A stretch of DNA of 64,000 bases from Galbibacter kalidii (GCF_026241135.1 NZ_JAPFGA010000005.1:169959-233958), one strand, 5' to 3'; numbered from the stretch's first letter, positions 28,987-38,061 are shown. Numbers and translations: made by a program. The notes: a model not told the origin generated them from the letters alone.

Positions 28987-30402
28987 TTATAGAACCTTGT
29001 TCAACACGAACGAAAATTTCAATTCAGAGCCCCCACGTTCAATAATCAGCTTTATTTTCTTGCCTACTTTTTCATTGAGTATTTCGGTGACTTCTTGCAA
29101 CGAATATTTGTGGGTTTCCTTGCCGTTTACTTTTAACACAATGTCGCCTTCTTGCAAACCGGCTTTGTGGGCAGGGCTTTGGTCGCGCACATCAGCAATT
29201 TCTATGGCGGGGAGGAGTTCGTAGCGAATGCTTTTTTGCATCATGATTTCCACACCATTGTGGTTACCTTCTTCTTTTCTTGTCACATCGTTAAGTCCAC
29301 CAACCAAGTCTTTTATTGCCCGTAGTCCGTTGTGTCTTAAGTCGATACCGCTCATGTTGTATTTAAACGGTTTGTCATAAAGATAATTCTTTTTATAGGT
29401 AATTCGATTATTGGGATAATCTAATATTAAGTGAAACCGTTTTAAAACTTCCATACCTATCGGCCCGTTACGATCTCTAATTGGTGGCATGTATTGTAAA
29501 CTAGAAGAATCGGGATAAGCCACTTTCACGTCTTGTAGGTTGTATTTTCCGATGACTAACTGCTCAATACGGCTTCTTTTGCCTGATACTTTCCCGTTTA
29601 AGCCAACACCCAAGATGTCTTCAAAATACTTAGTGGGGGCGGCAATGTTGTATTTTTTGTTTTTAAAAAGCCATATGGCATTGCTACTGCCGGTATCGAG
29701 AAGCAGTTTTACTTTTTTGGGCTTGCTTGTTGGATGTTGTGTAACCATGGCCTTTATGTAGATCTTGTCCTGCTCTAAAGCAAGCGTTTTTGTTTCACAT
29801 TTTCTACATTTTTTGTACTTGTATCTTGAGGGATTGTAAAACTTCATTACCTCGCGCGGAAAGTTGATTTTAACCACAAAACCCTTCAGCAACTCATAGC
29901 TCATTATGCCGTCCACGTCTTTACCTATCCTTGACGACAGGTTAAAATCGGTGTTGGACAATATGTATAAATCTTGGTTTTTATTACTAAGTCCGCCAAT
30001 TTTCATGGTGCTTCCCTTGGTGTGGATGGCTTTTACCGGCTCGCCTTCGCCAAGACCTTTGATAATGATCTCGCGGGCGTTGGATATTTGAAGTGAATCA
30101 GTTGCGAGATTAAACAATATGGGCTTGCTCACCCCGGTGTCGAGAATAAAGGAAAACGGGACACCATTAATTTCGACAGGTATAATTATCAGATTGTTGA
30201 TAAACTCGAAGCGCAATTTTTCAGAATGCTTACCATCAGCTATTATAAAACTGTCCTGTCCGTATGAAAACGAACAGGATAACATTATAGTAATTAATGT
30301 GTTGACAAATATATGTTTTATGCAGGAGCGTTCCACTTTGATACTTTGTTCTTGTTTCTTTATTTCAAGAACCCATTTTGGAAGGTTTTGATCTAGTATC
30401 AA
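28987..30402 (-). CDS. Two-lobed retropepsin-like aspartic protease with C-terminal PDZ domain
   Basis: An open frame of 471 codons. A leader ending SCSFSYGQD is best produced from the GTG at 30336 (VERSCIKHIFVNTLI...) rather than the first ATG, so the first ~22 residues are doubtful. Two active-site motifs are seen: Asp88 in FSFILDTGVS and Asp236 in KLLLDTGSSNAIW, one in each half of a pepsin-like pair. Residues about 385-471 form a PDZ domain (IADVRDQSPAHKAGLQEGDI; HKYSLQEVTEILNEKVGKKI). The family is common in Bacteroidota, exported and probably acts on periplasmic proteins or peptides. It is the first gene of the minus-strand cluster that runs to the LytS gene. Confidence 0.85.
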   Translation of the reverse strand: MILDQNLPKWVLEIKKQEQSIKVERSCIKHIFVNTLITIMLSCSFSYGQDSFIIADGKHSEKLRFEFINNLIIIPVEINGVPFSFILDTGVSKPILFNLATDSLQISNAREIIIKGLGEGEPVKAIHTKGSTMKIGGLSNKNQDLYILSNTDFNLSSRIGKDVDGIMSYELLKGFVVKINFPREVMKFYNPSRYKYKKCRKCETKTLALEQDKIYIKAMVTQHPTSKPKKVKLLLDTGSSNAIWLFKNKKYNIAAPTKYFEDILGVGLNGKVSGKRSRIEQLVIGKYNLQDVKVAYPDSSSLQYMPPIRDRNGPIGMEVLKRFHLILDYPNNRITYKKNYLYDKPFKYNMSGIDLRHNGLRAIKDLVGGLNDVTRKEEGNHNGVEIMMQKSIRYELLPAIEIADVRDQSPAHKAGLQEGDIVLKVNGKETHKYSLQEVTEILNEKVGKKIKLIIERGGSELKFSFVLNKVL

Positions 30403-30590
30403 ATATAACTTGCTATGTCTTCCAACGTTCTAATTTGCAGTTAATCACTTTTTAATTGAAGTGAATATCATATATTTTGAAGTAAATAAAAATGTTTTAA
30501 ACCAAGGATTGTTATTGAAACGTTAAAAACAAACTTGGTTTTAACAAGGTGTTAAGAGTTACAATGATTAACAAAAGAGGAGGGAGGTAA

Positions 30591-31337
30591 CTATTTAACT
30601 TTATTACTTCCTAAATTGTTGATAAACTTATCAAGGTTTTCATCTTTTTGTAGATTCAGCTTCTGTTTAAGCCTATAGCGTGCCATACGGATACTTTTTG
30701 GGGCAACATTTAACTTTGATGCCATTTCTTTATTGGTGAGTTCCATAAGGATGTAGGAACAATATTTTAAATCAAGACGGGTAAGCTTGTTTTCTGCTTT
30801 TTGTTGAAGTCTGGCGATAAACTCAGGACGTATTTCGGCAAACTTTGTTTTTATTTCATTATAGCTTTTATCGACCTCATGGCTTTTGGATATCAACCGT
30901 TTAATTTGCCGATGTAGCGGATCACTACTTTACAGTGAATCAAGTTTTTCTTTAAGATCTTGTAAAAGCGTGTTCTTCTCTTCCACTTGAAGGGTACCTG
31001 CCAAAAGCTCTTTCTCCAACCGATCCAGACGTTCTCGCATAAGTTTGCGTTCGGCGCGCAAGCGTGCAGTTTCTTCAACTTTAAGGCTGGCTTGCAGTTC
31101 TACTTCATTTTTTTCACCAACAAGCAATAAGTGTCGCTGTTGAGATGCTTTTAGTTTAAAATGATAGGAACGAAACAGGAAAAACAGTCCTAACACCCCG
31201 GCCGCTATTAAAATAAAATAATAACGGTTTAGTTTTTTTGTAAAGGTTGCTTCCTGTTGGGCAGCTTTAAGGGCAAGATATTTTTTTTCTGATTGGTATT
31301 GGGCTTCTAGCCGTTGGGATATGGAAAGCTTTTCCTA
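30591..31337 (-). pseudogene. Broken LuxR-type regulator (TM, coiled coil, HTH; N-terminus lost)
   Basis: On the minus strand one frame can be read from about 31337 to 30591 apart from a TAA at 30930-30932. Before the stop come the end of a TPR-like helical stretch (LEAQYQSEKKYLALKAAQQE), a transmembrane helix (YYFILIAAGVLGLFFLF) and a coiled coil (LMRERLDRLEKELLAGTLQV). After it, the same frame continues into a LuxR/GerE-like HTH (YCSYILMELTNKEMASKLNV, APKSIRMARYRLKQKL). This is the layout of the TPR-TM-LuxR regulators common in Flavobacteriia. The N-terminal TPR part is missing: the frame begins abruptly at 31337. Both a truncation and a nonsense mutation mean it is dead, unless the HTH part is made alone from the ATG at 30896. 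Confidence 0.8.
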
Positions 31338-31869
31338 GGGTAAAGATACAAAATTGAATGTTTATCTATACTGTTTTCTTTTTTCGTGTTATGTTTCTGG
31401 AGTTAAGGGGATTCAAAACAAGGGTGTTGCCAAAAATAACGGTGTTTACTGTAATTCAGTACATCTATAAATTCATTTTCAATAGAAATTCAATAATATT
31501 AAATCAGCATTGTTTAAAATACGCAACAGGTGTTTTAAGTACCATGAGCTTCTTAATTAATCTTTCCCCTCAGGATAGAACAGGACAGCATGAAGGGATA
31601 TAATGCTTACTTTTCATGGCGTTTAGGATCTTATAACCCAGGGTATTCTACCTTACTAAGACATTACTGTCGGAACTTTTGAAATATATGTCTGAACATA
31701 ATTTTAAGGTAATTGCCATGAAGGATCTAAGTATATAATGAATTAAATTCTAATATATCATAATCTAATAATATTTTGACTTAAAATCATTATTATTATT
31801 AATAATAGGGTGTTGGTAGTTAATTTATAACATAAGTATGTTAAATTGAAGAAGAATGTTCATAAAAAG
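31338..31869. other. Intergenic region before the HTCS gene
   Basis: About 530 bp of AT-rich sequence with no convincing gene. An 81-codon frame at 31358-31603 and a 16-codon frame near 31690 are weak. It contains one copy of the AGGAT-type promoter element (31572-31615), described separately, which lies 250 bp before the HTCS start and points toward it. Confidence 0.6.
31572..31615 (+). promoter_or_regulatory. AGGAT-type operator/promoter, orphan copy upstream of HTCS
   Basis: AGGATAGAACAGGACA (31572-31587), two AGGA half-sites spaced 10 bp, is followed after exactly 20 nt by the -7-like box TACTTTTC (31608-31615). The same layout occurs at 41482 and 58609. No start codon follows at the distance seen in the other two, so it either drives the HTCS with a long leader or lost its gene. 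Confidence 0.5.
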
Positions 31870-34800
31870 ATGATTGAAGCTGACAAGGTGCTTAGACTAC
31901 CTTATATGCTATACTTGTTTGTTGTGCTGTTGTCTTGTGGGGTATGCAGCGCACAGGATCTTTTTTTTGAAAAGGTAACAGGGGAAAAGATAAACCCGGT
32001 TACGCCTATTCATGGTATAGCCAAAGATTCTACCGGATATATGTGGTTTGGGAGTTGGAACGGAGCATACCGGTATGACGGGAAAACCTTCGATTTTTAT
32101 TATCACGATTCCAACGACAACACCTCACTGCCCAACAATCGTATCCGTAATATCATTTCTGATAAAGAATACGGTCTTTGGTTGCTCACTTTCGATTGGA
32201 AATATGTAAAATACAATTATAGTCTGAACAATTTTAAGATTGTAAATGATGATCTGGTTCCTGAAATTGTTATAACTAAATTAGGTAATGATTCCAACAA
32301 GCTGAACCGAAATAACAATCTAAACGGAAAAGAGTATTATCTGTCATCCCATCATCTAAGGGAAAGGGATATAAAGAGCGGAAAAACCTATCAATACACG
32401 GCAAATATGAACCGCCCCGGTGGATTGTTGGACGATTATATTACCACTTTTTTTATTGATGACGAACAGATACTTTGGTTGGGAACCCGTGGTGGGGATA
32501 TTTATAAAGTAAATACCAACAGAAATCCCTTCGAATTGTATTATGGATACAGTAGGGAAAATGAGAAAACCAAATTGGCATCCGTAAGGGCTATTCTTAA
32601 AGTGGATGATAAAATTTGGTTGGGTACAAACGAAGGAATACTGATTTACAACAATAATGGATTGGTAAAAGATCATCCGTTTTATAGCTCGAATAGTGAA
32701 ATCACAGAGGTGCGCACCTTGCTAATGGACAGTAAAGGAGGGATATGGATAGGCGGTGTAAGAGGGCTTGAGTATTACAACGCAGAAACCAATGAAAGTA
32801 AGACCTATATATCGAGGAAATTGCATCCTGATTTAGAGATTTGGTCTGTTTATGCCATAAAATCGTCCAGAGAAAATACTGTTTGGATAGGCTTGTATAA
32901 TGGACTGGCCAGAATCAGTTTAACAGATTATAGCATTAAGTTCTTTAATCTATCGAAAGAAGTTAACGATAAAAGTATCATGGATATATTGGTTGTTGAC
33001 GATAATCAATTATGGTTAGCAACAGAGGGTAATGGTATTGTTCGGTTGATGTTCAATACTAAAGGTGACATTTCAGACAGATCATTAATTAATACTTCTC
33101 AAACAGGGATGCATGAAATCTCCGGAGATATGATTTATGCTTTACATCAGGATAAAACAGGTGCTATTTGGATGGGAAGCAGTGAAGGACTCAACAATAT
33201 AAAAACAAAAGGAACTTCCGTTCAGATTAACAAAACACCTCTAATTCCCGATATGCCTAACATTTATATTTCGGCTATAACAGGTGATAACGATGGAAAT
33301 ATATGGGTGTCACACAAAAGGGGAATCACTGTGATTGAAGCCGGGACAGGAAAAATTTCAAATTATCATATAAAGGATCAGGTAAGCTCATGGACATTTA
33401 TGGAAAGGGCTTTGTATAAAGACACGACAAATGGCAAGATTTATTTTGGCGCTAAAAACGGATATGTATCCTTTGATCCGCAAAGGATAAAAGCGGTTTC
33501 AAACCATGATAAGCTGGTGTTAAAATCACTTTATGTATCCAACGAAAAGGTAGTTCCGATGAAAAAGATCAAGAACAAGCCAATATTGACTAAATCCTTG
33601 CTGCTAACCAAATCGATAGAGCTCGATTACCAAAACCGGAACTTTGCTATAGAGTTATCCTTACTTGATTATATCGATGATGGAGAAGGGATATTTGAAT
33701 ATATGCTGGAAGGGCACGAAGATACTTGGAATCAAGTTTTTGGGAGTAAAGTGGCCTATAACAAAGTGCCCCCGGGGACATATACTTTTAAAGCCAGACC
33801 CGTTTTCCCAAATGGATCAGGAACCTCTGTGGTAACATTGGGGGTAAATATTCTTTCCCCGTGGTATGCTACGCCTTTAGCCATTGTTGTTTATGTGGTA
33901 TTTCTTTTGGGTGTTTTGTATTTGATACTCCGGGAAATACTCTCTAGGGAACGTTTAAAGAACGAAATCAAAATGGAGCGGATGAATGCTGAAAAACATG
34001 AAGAGCTGAAAAAAGAAAAACTGGAATTCTTCACCAGCGTTTCCCATGAACTAAAAACTCCTTTGAGTTTGATTTCCGATCCTTTATACCGACTTCAGAG
34101 TGGGGATTTAAAGCAGGATGACAGGGAAATCTATTTTTCCATCATCAATAGGAATGTTAAAAACTTATCGCGACTTATTAATCAGATATTGGATTTCCGT
34201 AAGTCGGAAAAAGGAAAACTGAAATCACATCCTACTTCATGGGATTTTAATGAATTGGTACGGGCTTGTTATAGATCGTTTAAGTTTATCGCCATAAAGA
34301 GAGACATTCAATTTGATCTTAAAGTGGATGACGAGCCCTTATATTGTTACCTCGATCTGGAAAAAACCGAACAGATTATAATGAACGTACTGTCCAATGC
34401 TTTTAAATATACCTCAAATGGTGGAAAAGTAGTCTTATCAGCAAAACTGAATTCAAAAAAGACCTATCTGAAAATAGGGATTATAGACAATGGTGTAGGG
34501 ATAGAAGCAAAGGCACTAAAAAAGATATTTAAACCGTTTAATAATGTAGGTTCGAGGCCTTTTCACGGGAACTCCTCGGGAATAGGATTGTCTTTCACCA
34601 AAAACCTTATTCAGTTATTAAAAGGAAAAATATCGATAGATAGTCTTCCAAATATCGGAACCAAGGTATCCATTAAGCTTCCATATATAGAAGGCAAAAA
34701 AGAAACCCTTAGTAAAATTCAACAGGAAGCTACCTACAAACACTATTTTAATGAAGATGAAAAGAAGGTGGTCAATAAGGCGAATAAACCAACTGTTCTT

Positions 34801-35544
34801 ATTGTGGAAGACAACCCCGATGTACAGACCTACCTAAGCAAAGAGTTAAGCAATGAGTTTTCTATACTTCAGGAGTACAATGGAAAAAAGGGATTGGAGT
34901 CGGCCGTAAGTAATATCCCGGATTTAATTATTTCTGATATCATGATGCCCATTATGGAAGGGACAGACCTTTGTAAAAGTATTAAAACAAAGGAAGCAAC
35001 CAGTCATATTCCGGTTATCCTTCTTACGGCAAAAGATTCTGATGAAAATCAGATTAAAGGCTATAAGTATGGAGCGGAAGCCTATGTAACAAAACCGTTT
35101 AACGTAGGGATTTTAAAGGCTCAGGTTCACAGTGTGCTTGAAAACAGGATGCTTTTGGAACAGCGACTTTCCAAAATAACTTCAATAGATCAACTTCAAC
35201 AGGAAACTACCGATCTGGATACCGTTTTTCTCAAAAAAGTTACTGAGCGCATAAAAGAAGGTATGGAAGTTATAGATTTTAATGCTGAAAAGTTGGCTGA
35301 AACTCTGGGAATAAGTCAACGGCAATTGTACAGAAAACTAAAAGCCGTGAGTGGTAGCACCGTTCACGAATATATCACCCGGGTTCGTATGGATCACGCA
35401 GAAAACCTGCTTTTGAATTCAGATATGAATGTATCCCAAGTAGCATATAAGGTTGGATATTCTGAACCATCTAATTTTTCCCGAACGTTTTCCAAGCGTT
35501 TTGGTTGCAGTCCTTCCCAATATGTAAAAGGTAAAATTGTCTGA
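31870..35544 (+). CDS. Hybrid two-component system sensor-regulator (HTCS)
   Basis: A 1224-residue protein from the ATG at 31870. The frame extends to a TTG at 31846, but the ATG gives a better signal peptide (MLYLFVVLLSCGVCSAQ). Residues about 20-570 are a periplasmic double propeller of Reg_prop repeats (GYMWFGSWNGAYRYDGKTFD; GGIWIGGVRGLEYYN). A Y_Y_Y domain (about 585-655) and one transmembrane helix (about 666-690) follow. The HisKA domain carries His near 726 in SVSHELKTPLSLI, then a HATPase domain (NVLSNAFKYTSNGG), a receiver with Asp near 1023 in LIISDIMMP, and an AraC-type HTH (1135-1224; AEKLAETLGISQRQLYRKLK). HTCS proteins sense oligosaccharides directly and activate a nearby utilisation locus. 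It is next to the PL11 and GH2 genes, whose promoters share elements, so it is the likely activator. Confidence 0.95.
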   Translation: MIEADKVLRLPYMLYLFVVLLSCGVCSAQDLFFEKVTGEKINPVTPIHGIAKDSTGYMWFGSWNGAYRYDGKTFDFYYHDSNDNTSLPNNRIRNIISDKEYGLWLLTFDWKYVKYNYSLNNFKIVNDDLVPEIVITKLGNDSNKLNRNNNLNGKEYYLSSHHLRERDIKSGKTYQYTANMNRPGGLLDDYITTFFIDDEQILWLGTRGGDIYKVNTNRNPFELYYGYSRENEKTKLASVRAILKVDDKIWLGTNEGILIYNNNGLVKDHPFYSSNSEITEVRTLLMDSKGGIWIGGVRGLEYYNAETNESKTYISRKLHPDLEIWSVYAIKSSRENTVWIGLYNGLARISLTDYSIKFFNLSKEVNDKSIMDILVVDDNQLWLATEGNGIVRLMFNTKGDISDRSLINTSQTGMHEISGDMIYALHQDKTGAIWMGSSEGLNNIKTKGTSVQINKTPLIPDMPNIYISAITGDNDGNIWVSHKRGITVIEAGTGKISNYHIKDQVSSWTFMERALYKDTTNGKIYFGAKNGYVSFDPQRIKAVSNHDKLVLKSLYVSNEKVVPMKKIKNKPILTKSLLLTKSIELDYQNRNFAIELSLLDYIDDGEGIFEYMLEGHEDTWNQVFGSKVAYNKVPPGTYTFKARPVFPNGSGTSVVTLGVNILSPWYATPLAIVVYVVFLLGVLYLILREILSRERLKNEIKMERMNAEKHEELKKEKLEFFTSVSHELKTPLSLISDPLYRLQSGDLKQDDREIYFSIINRNVKNLSRLINQILDFRKSEKGKLKSHPTSWDFNELVRACYRSFKFIAIKRDIQFDLKVDDEPLYCYLDLEKTEQIIMNVLSNAFKYTSNGGKVVLSAKLNSKKTYLKIGIIDNGVGIEAKALKKIFKPFNNVGSRPFHGNSSGIGLSFTKNLIQLLKGKISIDSLPNIGTKVSIKLPYIEGKKETLSKIQQEATYKHYFNEDEKKVVNKANKPTVLIVEDNPDVQTYLSKELSNEFSILQEYNGKKGLESAVSNIPDLIISDIMMPIMEGTDLCKSIKTKEATSHIPVILLTAKDSDENQIKGYKYGAEAYVTKPFNVGILKAQVHSVLENRMLLEQRLSKITSIDQLQQETTDLDTVFLKKVTERIKEGMEVIDFNAEKLAETLGISQRQLYRKLKAVSGSTVHEYITRVRMDHAENLLLNSDMNVSQVAYKVGYSEPSNFSRTFSKRFGCSPSQYVKGKIV

Positions 35545-35604
35545 TAACAATTTCGTTAAAAGGTCTGATTTTGTATAACTATACCGTAGAATGACAGTTT
35601 TTGA

Positions 35605-35657
35605 TAAAGATTGGCAATGATTGATAATGTGGTGAAGAGCTTTACAGCTTACTTTTG
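35605..35657 (+). promoter_or_regulatory. Operator/promoter of the PL11 lyase gene (25-bp element, copy 1)
   Basis: The 25-bp element at 35605-35629 (core GATTGGCAATGATTGATAAT, with GATTG repeated at 10-bp spacing) recurs exactly at 37585-37609 and at 18/25 positions at 38075-38099. After 20 nt a -7 box TACTTTTG (35650-35657) follows, 72 nt before the start codon. Placement just upstream of the -33 region suits an AraC-type activator such as the HTCS. Confidence 0.62.
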
Positions 35658-35729
35658 GGAAAGATAAAATTCAAACAAATAGAAACTACCTAAAACTTAT
35701 TTTTTAACGTTTTACATAATTACCACACT

Positions 35730-37571
35730 ATGAAAAAAAATCAAATAATGATTAGAAATATCTTAGCATTCTTTATCGTCGCCCTTTATGGTTTTTCAGG
35801 CGGTGCTCAAAGGTTGATGGAAGATTTAGATCGCGGGACAGTTGCTATAAGAAAGGATAAAGAAGAAGTTTTTATTAGCTGGAGACTTTTAGGTACCGAC
35901 TCAGAAAACACAAAGTTCAATATTTACAGGGGGACAAAAAAACTTAACGAGGAACCTATTGCTAATGTTACAAATTTTATTGATAAAACCAAAGAAGATA
36001 CTACCTACAGAATTGAGGCTATAGAAAATGACAGGGTTACAAATTCCAAAGCGGTAAAGGTTTGGAGTAAACCGTATTTGGAAATACCCATTCAACAACC
36101 ACTGGGTGGTAAAACCCCCGATGGGGTTGAATATTCATATACAGCCAATGATTGTAGTGTAGCAGATTTGGATGGGGACGGACAGTATGAAATAATATTA
36201 AAATGGAATCCTACCAATGCTAAAGATAATTCCCACGAAGGTTATACCGGAAATGTTTTTCTGGATGCATATGAGTTTGACGGGACCCGATTATGGCGAA
36301 TAGATTTGGGTAAAAATATTAGAGCTGGGGCTCATTATACACAGTTTATTGCGTATGATTTTGATGGGGACGGTTTTGCCGAAGTTGCATGTAAAACAGC
36401 CGACGGTACTATAGATGGAGAAGGAAATGCAATAGGTGATCCTAAACTTGATTATAGAAATAAAGAGGGAAGAATCTTAAAAGGTGAAGAGTATCTCAGT
36501 ATTTTTGAGGGTAAATCAGGTGTAGCTTTATCAACGGTTGACTATATACCGTCAAGGCATCCGAAAATAAAAAACCCTGATGCAAGACAGCTGAAAGAAA
36601 TTTGGGGAGATGGTTATGGTAATAGAGTAGATCGTTTTTTAGCTGGTGTAGGTTATTTTAATGGAAAAAAGCCTAGTTTAATAATGGCACGAGGTTACTA
36701 TACACGCAGTGTGTTGGTAGCCTGGGATTTTAAAAACGGGAAACTGCATCAACGTTGGAAATTTGATAGTAACGATAAAGGGAATGAAGCTTATGCAGGT
36801 CAAGGGAACCATCAGTTGGCTATAGCAGATGTTGATAACGATGGTAAAGATGAAGTTGTTTATGGAGCCATGACTATTGACGATGACGGGACTGGATTAT
36901 ATTCATCCGGTTTGGGTCATGGAGATGCTATGCATGTTGGGGATTTGGTTCCGAAAAGAGAAGGGCTTGAGATCTGGACGGCTCAAGAAGACAGAAGTAG
37001 TTATAGAGGTCATGGTCTTTGGTTAAGAGACGCGAATACCGGTGAAACGCTGTGGGGTGTTAAAGCAAGAGGAGATGTTGGTAGAGGTCTATCTGCAAAT
37101 GTAGATCCGCGTTATGAAGGAAACGAAATGTGGGGAGCTGTAGGTGGTTTGCATAATGCTTCAGGTGAAAAAATATCGAATGAGAGGTTACCTATGAATT
37201 TTGCTATTTGGTGGGATGGGGATTTGCTTAGGGAGCTTTTAGATAAGAACACCATTTATAAATGGAATTATAAAGATGAAAAAGTAAAAAAAATGTTGGT
37301 TGCTGAAGGAGCTACTTCCAATAATGGTACAAAAGCCACACCGGCACTTAGTGCGGATATTATTGGAGATTGGAGGGAAGAGGTTATTTTTAGGTCTAAA
37401 GACAATCAATCCCTTCGTCTATATTCAACTGTGTTTTATACCAATCACTGCTTATATACGTTAATGCACAATCCGCAATACCGTTTAAGTATAGCTTGGC
37501 AAAATGTTGCTTATAATCAACCTCCACATCCAGACTTTTTTATTGGGGAAAGTAATGAACAAAACGATTAA
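35730..37571 (+). CDS. Rhamnogalacturonan endolyase, polysaccharide lyase family 11
   Basis: A 613-residue secreted protein (signal peptide NILAFFIVALYGFSGGAQ). The mature part starts RLMEDLDRGTVAIRKDKEEV, the typical PL11 N-terminal Fn3-like sandwich. The long propeller catalytic domain follows, with its calcium-binding repeats (CSVADLDGDGQYEIILKW; AYDFDGDGFAEVACKTADGT; AIADVDNDGKDEVVYGAMTI) and the conserved GHGDAMHVGDL and GAHYTQF. PL11 enzymes cut the rhamnose-galacturonate backbone of pectin (rhamnogalacturonan I) by beta-elimination. Length is normal for the family. It is the first gene after the HTCS and has its own operator, so it is probably the first cut made on the polysaccharide. 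The 185 bp before it hold that operator. Confidence 0.95.
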   Translation: MKKNQIMIRNILAFFIVALYGFSGGAQRLMEDLDRGTVAIRKDKEEVFISWRLLGTDSENTKFNIYRGTKKLNEEPIANVTNFIDKTKEDTTYRIEAIENDRVTNSKAVKVWSKPYLEIPIQQPLGGKTPDGVEYSYTANDCSVADLDGDGQYEIILKWNPTNAKDNSHEGYTGNVFLDAYEFDGTRLWRIDLGKNIRAGAHYTQFIAYDFDGDGFAEVACKTADGTIDGEGNAIGDPKLDYRNKEGRILKGEEYLSIFEGKSGVALSTVDYIPSRHPKIKNPDARQLKEIWGDGYGNRVDRFLAGVGYFNGKKPSLIMARGYYTRSVLVAWDFKNGKLHQRWKFDSNDKGNEAYAGQGNHQLAIADVDNDGKDEVVYGAMTIDDDGTGLYSSGLGHGDAMHVGDLVPKREGLEIWTAQEDRSSYRGHGLWLRDANTGETLWGVKARGDVGRGLSANVDPRYEGNEMWGAVGGLHNASGEKISNERLPMNFAIWWDGDLLRELLDKNTIYKWNYKDEKVKKMLVAEGATSNNGTKATPALSADIIGDWREEVIFRSKDNQSLRLYSTVFYTNHCLYTLMHNPQYRLSIAWQNVAYNQPPHPDFFIGESNEQND

Positions 37572-37584
37572 TCCAGCTATTTTG

Positions 37585-37636
37585 TAAAGATTGGCAATGA
37601 TTGATAATGCCGAAAAAGAATGGAAAATTACTTTTG
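37585..37636 (+). promoter_or_regulatory. Operator/promoter of the SDR remnant (25-bp element, copy 2)
   Basis: An exact copy of the 25-bp element at 37585-37609, then 19 nt, then TACTTTTG at 37629-37636, and a start codon 28 nt later. The flanking sequence differs from copy 1, so the two copies were kept by function or are a recent duplication of the element alone. Confidence 0.6.
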
Positions 37637-37664
37637 AAAAACATAAAAATTAAAGCTATAAATA

Positions 37665-37913
37665 ATGTTCAAAGGAGTAAAAGACAAAGTAATAGTTGTA
37701 ACCGGTGGAACGGGAGTTTTGAGTTCAACCATAACCAGGGCTTTGGCCTCGAAGGGAGCCAAAGTAGCCATTTTAGGCCGGAATTTAGATAAAGTCAATA
37801 CATTGGCAGATAAAATAACCAATCCCGGTTATTCCGCCATAGGAAGGTTAAGGGGATTGGCTGAACTGAGAGGTTTGGTATTGGGGATTAGGAAAAGTGC
37901 AATTGGTCAATAA
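37665..37913 (+). pseudogene. Remnant of an SDR-family oxidoreductase (uronate-pathway type), C-terminus lost
   Basis: An 82-codon frame whose first ~52 residues, [20 protein letters not shown] followed by [20 protein letters not shown] and TLADKI, are the Rossmann nucleotide-binding start of a short-chain dehydrogenase. The GlyxxxGlyxGly motif is present as TGGTGVLS, with the last Gly changed to Ser. After residue 52 the sequence stops looking like the family and ends in GIRKSAIGQ, a junction of a large deletion. Intact family members of this opening are about 270 residues and include D-mannonate/fructuronate-type oxidoreductases, which would fit a locus releasing glucuronate or galacturonate. 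The catalytic Tyr-x-x-x-Lys is absent, so it cannot be active. Confidence 0.75.
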
Positions 37914-37922
37914 TAAGAGCCG

Positions 37923-37953
37923 ACCCCTTGAGGGTTCTGAACCCTCAAGGGGT
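37923..37953. repeat. 14-bp perfect inverted repeat
   Basis: ACCCCTTGAGGGTT at 37923-37936 pairs perfectly with 37940-37953 around a CTG loop. It lies directly behind the SDR remnant, just before the terminator at 37965. There is no T-run behind it, so it may be a stabilising hairpin or a small repeat element rather than a terminator. Confidence 0.7.
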
Positions 37954-37964
37954 ATATAAAACTA

Positions 37965-37995
37965 AAAAAAGCTGTCTTTTTAAGGCAGCTTTTTT
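37965..37995 (+). terminator. Rho-independent terminator after the SDR remnant
   Basis: AAAAAAGCTG and CAGCTTTTTT form a 10-bp stem with an 11-nt loop, followed by further T-rich sequence. It separates the PL11/SDR unit from the GH2 gene. Confidence 0.75.
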
Positions 37996-38028
37996 GTTTC
38001 CACAGAGACAAGGTCTTGGGCATTGTTG

Positions 38029-38061
38029 TCATATCCTGCCAAAACATATCATATCCTGCCA
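38029..38061. repeat. Tandem 13-bp direct repeat upstream of the GH2 gene
   Basis: TCATATCCTGCCA occurs at 38029-38041 and again at 38049-38061, exactly 20 bp apart. Its complement contains GCAGGATA, related to the AGGAT half-sites of the second promoter class but in the opposite orientation. A two-turn spacing is what a dimeric AraC-type protein would prefer. It lies 14 bp before the third copy of the 25-bp element. Confidence 0.5.

Noticed and set aside
31358..31603. 81-codon frame upstream of the HTCS gene
   Set aside because: It has hydrophobic, low-complexity sequence without family resemblance and its end overlaps the AGGAT promoter element.
37601..37792. 63-codon frame overlapping the SDR remnant
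   Set aside because: It is an alternative frame of the SDR remnant, whose own frame gives the recognisable Rossmann start.
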